Below are positions 59,555-64,000 of a stretch of DNA of 64,000 nt, one piece after another. Each line of letters starts with the position of its first letter. Within the stretch, counting starts at the first letter, position 1. The DNA comes from Ehretia macrophylla (lineage: Eukaryota; Streptophyta; Magnoliopsida; Boraginales; Ehretiaceae), in the NCBI GenBank assembly GCA_037974665.1, contig CM075771.1, positions 43,074,425 to 43,138,424 of the forward strand. The letters are read 5' to 3'. The translations under genes were made by a program, and so were the position numbers. A model generated the notes under the pieces. It made no database searches, was not told the origin of the DNA, and saw only the letters and a program-made list of their open reading frames with translations.

Positions 59555-61167
59555 AGACTACGCAAAACTGTCCAGATTCATACATATTTCAATACTTGCC
59601 GTTTTTTAGAGTCTTAGGGTCAGATTTCGCTTTAGTCTATTTCTGACAAAAATGTCCAGAACGGAAAAATATAGCAACCTACTAAATTTCATGCATTTTA
59701 GATATCTTTTACTAGGTCAAAATGGTTTCGTTCTACATGGACAGTGAACTGCCAAAAACCTGCTCCATTTTCCCAGATTTTCCAGATTTAGACACCTTTC
59801 TATGTTTTGCCATTTTGGAGACCTTAGAGTTAAAATTGGCCTTGGCCTATTTCTATGAAAAATTCTCCAAACTGGAAAAAAGTAGTACCTACCAATTTTC
59901 ACGGATTTTCAACGTCATTTACCAGGCCAAATACACTTCGTTCTAACAAGTCAGAAATCTGCCAGCTACGCGATTTTGCCTATCTTCAAGTTCTAACCGA
60001 ATATCTTGCCATGCATGGTTATATAAGCTCATGCACACACATATAGAACAATTACAGAGGTAAATATAGACATATGAAGGCATGCATGTCGTTTTTGAAA
60101 TATTTTAAAAAGGATTAACCCTCACCTTAGCCTATTGACAACAAATGATGCTCAAAACTCTTGAAGATGCACAAAATGGTCTTCTCTCCTTGTTTGGCTG
60201 AGAGATATTGCTTGATTTCCTTAATTCCTGGCTGAGTTACCTTGTTCTTAGTATGTGAATGTGGTTAGAACAAAAGGGAGATGAAAGAAAAGCTATAAAA
60301 CATACCTAGGCCGAAATGAAGAGTTCTTGTGTGCTTGCATGCGTTTTTTGCTTCTTGCTTGCTTTCCTTTGCCTTGGACGATGCTTGTGTGTTATGGGGA
60401 GAAAGGTTTCAGTCTTGGAAGCTTATGAAAATGCTAAGGCCAAGAGAGAGAGGAGAAAATGAGAAGATGAGAGAATGAGAGAAAGAAATGAGGTGCTTGA
60501 GCATATGGTCGGCCTTGAGCTTCAACAAATCTGATTTGTGTCATTTTTTGGAGCATTTTGAATTGTCTTTGCCTGGGCATTTGAGTGGGCTGAGAATGTG
60601 GAGCATTGGGTAGGGTTTTAGGTCATTTTTTAATGCATTGTTTGAAGTAATTGTCATAGTTTGTCTAGGCTTAGTTTAATTTATGCAAAGGCTTATCAAC
60701 TTGCATCCTATGGTCGGCTAAAACATTGTCCAAATCTGAATTTTGTTATGTTTTGAGCATTATTTTATTGTATGTGCTTGGAATGTGCAAAATAATAAAG
60801 AATAAAGGATAAGAATGTTTAGCTTTTGGTGAAGTTTTGTCTTCTAGTGCATTGACTTAGAATTATAATATTAGTTAGTGGAATTTGTAGGATTAATTAA
60901 TAATCTAGTACTTCGTGTAAGATGCTTTATTGATTAGCGTGCGGGCATGCTTTTTTAAGTTTAGGGCACGCACTACGAGGTAAAGAACGAACTACGAGAT
61001 GAATGCACGTTTCCCAAGCAAATGCACGCAACCCTAAATGAATGCACGTAATTCAATACAAGGCACATAAAACGAGACACGACTCTTAAACCTAGGTCAA
61101 GACACGCAATTCTAAGTTAGGGCACACGTAACGAGGTATCACACGCAAATCGAGGTCGGGCCTCACA
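59555..61167 (-). repeat. E4 LTR, right part
   Basis: Continues the E4 LTR after E3 and ends GGGCCTCACA on +. With the left part it totals 3553 bp, close to the 3570-3577 bp of E1n. It holds the second half of the 210-bp tandem pair, a GA-rich stretch (about 60445-60490) and the cgtgcc/gcac-rich terminal region. Confidence 0.9.
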
Positions 61168-61200
61168 TCCTCCCCTCCTTAAAAGAATTTCATCCCGAAA
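61168..61200 (-). other. E4 polypurine tract and hairpin
   Basis: On +, tcctcccctccttaaaag then gaatttcatcccgaaattc: the polypurine tract and pre-tract hairpin on the minus strand, with one stem mismatch compared with E1n. It abuts the LTR, confirming that this LTR served as a 3' LTR for the pol region to its right. Confidence 0.85.
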
Positions 61201-61207
61201 TTCAATA

Positions 61208-62604
61208 TTACCTTTGAAATAATGCCGGATACTGTTGCTCCATCTGGTCTCGTCTTTCCCATGTTGCTTCTTCAACTCCATGGTAATCCTACAACACTTT
61301 CACCATTGGTATCGACTTGTTGCGTAATTCCCGATCTTGCTTGTCTAGGATCCGAATAGGCTTTTCTTCATAAGACAAGTTCTCCTGAAGCTGCAATGGC
61401 TCTGGCTCCAAGATATGCGATGGGTCAGGGTGATACTTCCGTAGAATTGAAACATGAAAGACATCATGAATATTGGAGAGGTTTTGGGGCAGTTCTAGGC
61501 GATACGCCAATTTGCCAACCTTTTCAACTATTTCAAATGGTCCTACAAACCTTGGGCTCAACTTTCCACCCTTGCCATGTTTAATCAGTCCCTTCTGAGG
61601 TGATAACTTCAAGAACACCTTGTCGCCGACCTCAAACTCTAGATTCCGTCTCCATTAGTCTGCATAACTTTTTTGCCTGCTTTGGGCGGTAAGCATCCGT
61701 TTCCGGATGAGGTGGACATTTTCAACAGTCTTCATAAGTTCAGGTAGAAGGGTCGGGTCAAAAGTCTTCATCTCACCTACTTCATCCCAGTATATTGGGG
61801 ATCGTCATTTGCGCCCATATAATGCCTCAAATGGGGCCATCCCGATAGTGGCCTGATAGCTGTTATTATAAGCGAACTCCGCTAGGGCAGATATTTCTCC
61901 CAACTTTTTCCGAAGTCTAGAACACACGCCCTCAGCATATCTTCCAGAATCTGAATAGTTCTCTCAGATTGTTCGTCCGTCTGAGGGTGATAAACTGTAC
62001 TGAAACTCAACTTCGTTCCCAAAGCTTCTTCTAATCGCTTCCAAAATCAGAAAGTAAAACAATGATCCCTATCCAATACAATACTTACAGGCATCCCATG
62101 TAGCCTTACAATATCTGCCACATACATATCTCCCAGTTTCTCAGGACTATCCTCCTTGTTCATTGGTAAGAAGTGCGCTGACTTGGTCAATCTATCCACT
62201 ATGACCCAAACGGTGTCATGACCCTTTTGTGACCTGGGCAGGTCCATGACAAAGTCCATAGTTATATGTTCCCATTTCCATCGGGGAATTTCCAACGGTT
62301 GAAGTAAACCTGCCGGTCGTTGATGTTCTGCTTTGACTCTCTGACAAGTTAAACACCGAGCCACAAACTCCGCAATCTCTCTCTTCATGTTATTCCACCA
62401 ATAGTGTTGCTTCAAATCCCAGTACATCTTTGTTCCGCCGGGGTGAATAGTATATCTTGAGTTATGGGCTTCTTCAAGAATCTTCTTTTTCAACTCTGTG
62501 TTATTAGGAATACAAATTCGACTCCTGAACCTCCAAATACCATCATCATGAAACTTGAAATCTATGTTGCTTTCTTTAATCTTCTGAAACTGTTGGTCAA
62601 TCTG
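61208..62604 (-). pseudogene. E4 integrase and chromodomain (broken)
   Basis: Colinear with the E1n integrase. The intact first part (frame 62493-62047) carries the H-H-C-C zinc finger (AHNSRYTIHPGG ... RCLTCQ) and the first core motif (TMDF). Breaks follow: TGA at 62047 (E1n has CGA), a one-base deletion near 61885, TAA at 61655 (E1n has an Arg codon) and TAG at 61289 (E1n has TGG) just before the chromodomain. The second catalytic motif reads LDRDH instead of SDRDP. The stops are explained by C-to-T or G-to-A transitions. The expected stop codon TAA is at 61208. Confidence 0.9.
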
Positions 62605-64000
62605 TTAAGCCTCTCGTAATTCAGACAACAAGGTCGACTGAACTTGTGTAGTGAAAAATAGTAACACTTTTTGAGTCAATTGTGGATTCCACAAAAATGC
62701 TTCCTCTAACAACTCCTGCACCTTAACTTCCAGTTTTGTCATGCTCGCTTTCCGACTTAACGTATCTGCAACTACATTTGCTTTACCGGGCACATAATTG
62801 ATTGTGCAGTTATAATCATCCAAGAGTTCCATCCACCGTCTTTGCCTCATGTTCAACTCTTTTTGTGAGAACAAGTACTTCAAGCTCTTGTGATCAGTAA
62901 ACACCTCAAACTTGTTACCCCACAGATAGTGCCTCCATTTCTTGAGTGCAAACACAATAGCCGCCAACTCCAAATCATGTGTTGGGTAATTCAATTCATA
63001 CGGTTTCGGTTTCCTAGAGGCATACGCAATCACTCTACCATTTTGCATTAACACACAACCCAGTCCTTCCTTTGAAGCATCGCTATAGATTTCAAAGCCT
63101 TGACTCCCTTCAGGCAATGCAAGAACAGGTGCGGTAGTCGATCTTTTCTTCAATTCTTGAAAGCTGTTCTCACACTTGTCATCCCACACGAACTTTGTTT
63201 TTTTTTGAGTGAGCTTTGTAAGCGGTCCTGCAATCTTTGAGAAATCCAACACGAATCTCTGATAATAGCCGGCTAAACCGAGAAAACTCCGAACTCCCGT
63301 AACATTTTCTGGCTTCTTCCAAGACATCACCGCTTCTATCTTTGCTGGGTCCACCGCTATTCCTTCTTGGGATATGATGTGCCCTAAGAACGCAATCTGC
63401 CGCAACCAAAATTCGCATTTGTTAAACTTTGCATACAATTGATGCTCTCGAAGTTTCTGCAATACCAATCGCAGATGTTGTTCATGCTCAGCCTCAGATT
63501 TCGAGTATACCAAAATATCATCAATAAAGATCACCACAAATTGGTCCAAATAGGGTTGAAACACCCTGTGCATCAAGTCCATAAAAGCTGCAGGGGCATT
63601 AGTTAGCCCAAATGGCATCACCACAAATTCATAATGCCCATATCTCGTCCTGAAAGTCGATTTAGGCACATCCTCCTTTTTGATCCGCAACTGATAGTAC
63701 CCTTGCCTCAAGTCGAGCTTCGAATACACTTTAGCTCCTTGAAGTTGATCAAACAACTCGTCGATCAATGGAAGTGGGTATTTATTCTTAACGGTTACTT
63801 GGTTCAATCCTTGGTAATCGATGCATAGCCTCAACGTTCCGTCTTTCTTCTTTATAAATAGGGCTGGTGTGCCCCACGGAGAAGAACTTGGTTGAACAAA
63901 CCCCTTCTTCAACAATCCTTGCAATTGGTCCTTCAATTCTTGTAGCTCGGCTGGTGCCATACGATAGGGAGCTTTAGATATTGGCTGGGTGCCAGGCAGT
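62605..64000 (-). pseudogene. E4 reverse transcriptase and RNase H (partial at window end)
   Basis: One open frame from the window edge to a TAA at 62605 (E1n has CAA there). From the in-frame Met at 63960: RT motifs [23 protein letters not shown] (D83), [13 protein letters not shown] and FIDDILVYS (D147, D148); then RNase H YSDAS (D293), [14 protein letters not shown] and ADTLSR. It lacks the two frameshifts that break E1n here and is the best preserved RT in the window. The frame stays open to 64000 toward the protease side, so the true protein is longer. It cannot be functional as part of this copy because integrase is broken. Confidence 0.93.

Larger units (their letters stand above)
49497..64000 (-). 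mobile_element. E4: truncated Tekay-type element(s) with a shared LTR, split by E3
   Basis: On the minus strand: RT-RNase H, integrase, polypurine tract, LTR, primer-binding site, then the first 48 codons of gag, ending at the satellite. An LTR with internal sequence on both sides means two elements in tandem sharing one LTR, the product expected from unequal recombination between element copies. The right part continues past the window. The left part was cut at 49496. E3 (51860-59549) sits within the LTR. All E4 parts are colinear with E1n. Confidence 0.88.

Overview
The window looks like repeat-rich, probably (peri)centromeric, DNA from a flowering plant. I see no host gene, tRNA or rRNA gene. 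About a quarter is a roughly 341-bp satellite in one orientation. Almost all the rest is Ty3/Gypsy LTR retrotransposons with plant-type primer-binding sites (TGGTATCAGAGC), 5-bp target-site duplications (TSDs) and, where coding sequence survives, a pol order of RT-RNase H-integrase-chromodomain that fits the Tekay/Del chromovirus clade. I cannot name the species. Element names E1-E4 are mine.

Layout: satellite block 1 (1-1110) is interrupted by E1 (1111-25937, + strand, TSD cagca), a non-autonomous element with LTRs of about 3.6 kb and only 2.4 kb of non-coding interior. Each E1 LTR carries its own nested minus-strand insertion at the same position: a solo LTR (3237-6225) in the 5' LTR, and a complete 12-kb element with gag-pol (12479-24456, here 'E1n') in the 3' LTR. 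Satellite block 2 (25938-39283) follows, then E2 (39284-47061, + strand, TSD aagac, non-coding), then satellite block 3 (47062-49496). Block 3 ends abruptly at a truncated gag fragment of E4, a minus-strand relative of E1n that runs to the window end. The E4 LTR (49920-51859 plus 59555-61167) is itself split by E3 (51860-59549, + strand, TSD ccgtg), a non-coding element whose two LTRs are almost identical.

How the parts relate: E1n and E4 are the only copies with coding capacity, and both are pseudogenes. E1 shares their LTR family, primer-binding site and polypurine-tract context, so it was probably mobilised in trans by intact relatives. E2 and E3 are sister non-autonomous families that share the start of their internal regions. 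All three LTR families share a sequence block, a hairpin about 300 bp downstream of it, and a second hairpin just before the polypurine tract. The hairpin stems change sequence but keep pairing between families, which suggests selected RNA structure. The inferred order is: satellite array, then E1, E2 and E4, then the nested copies in E1, with E3 the most recent. The order among E1, E2 and E4 is not resolved.
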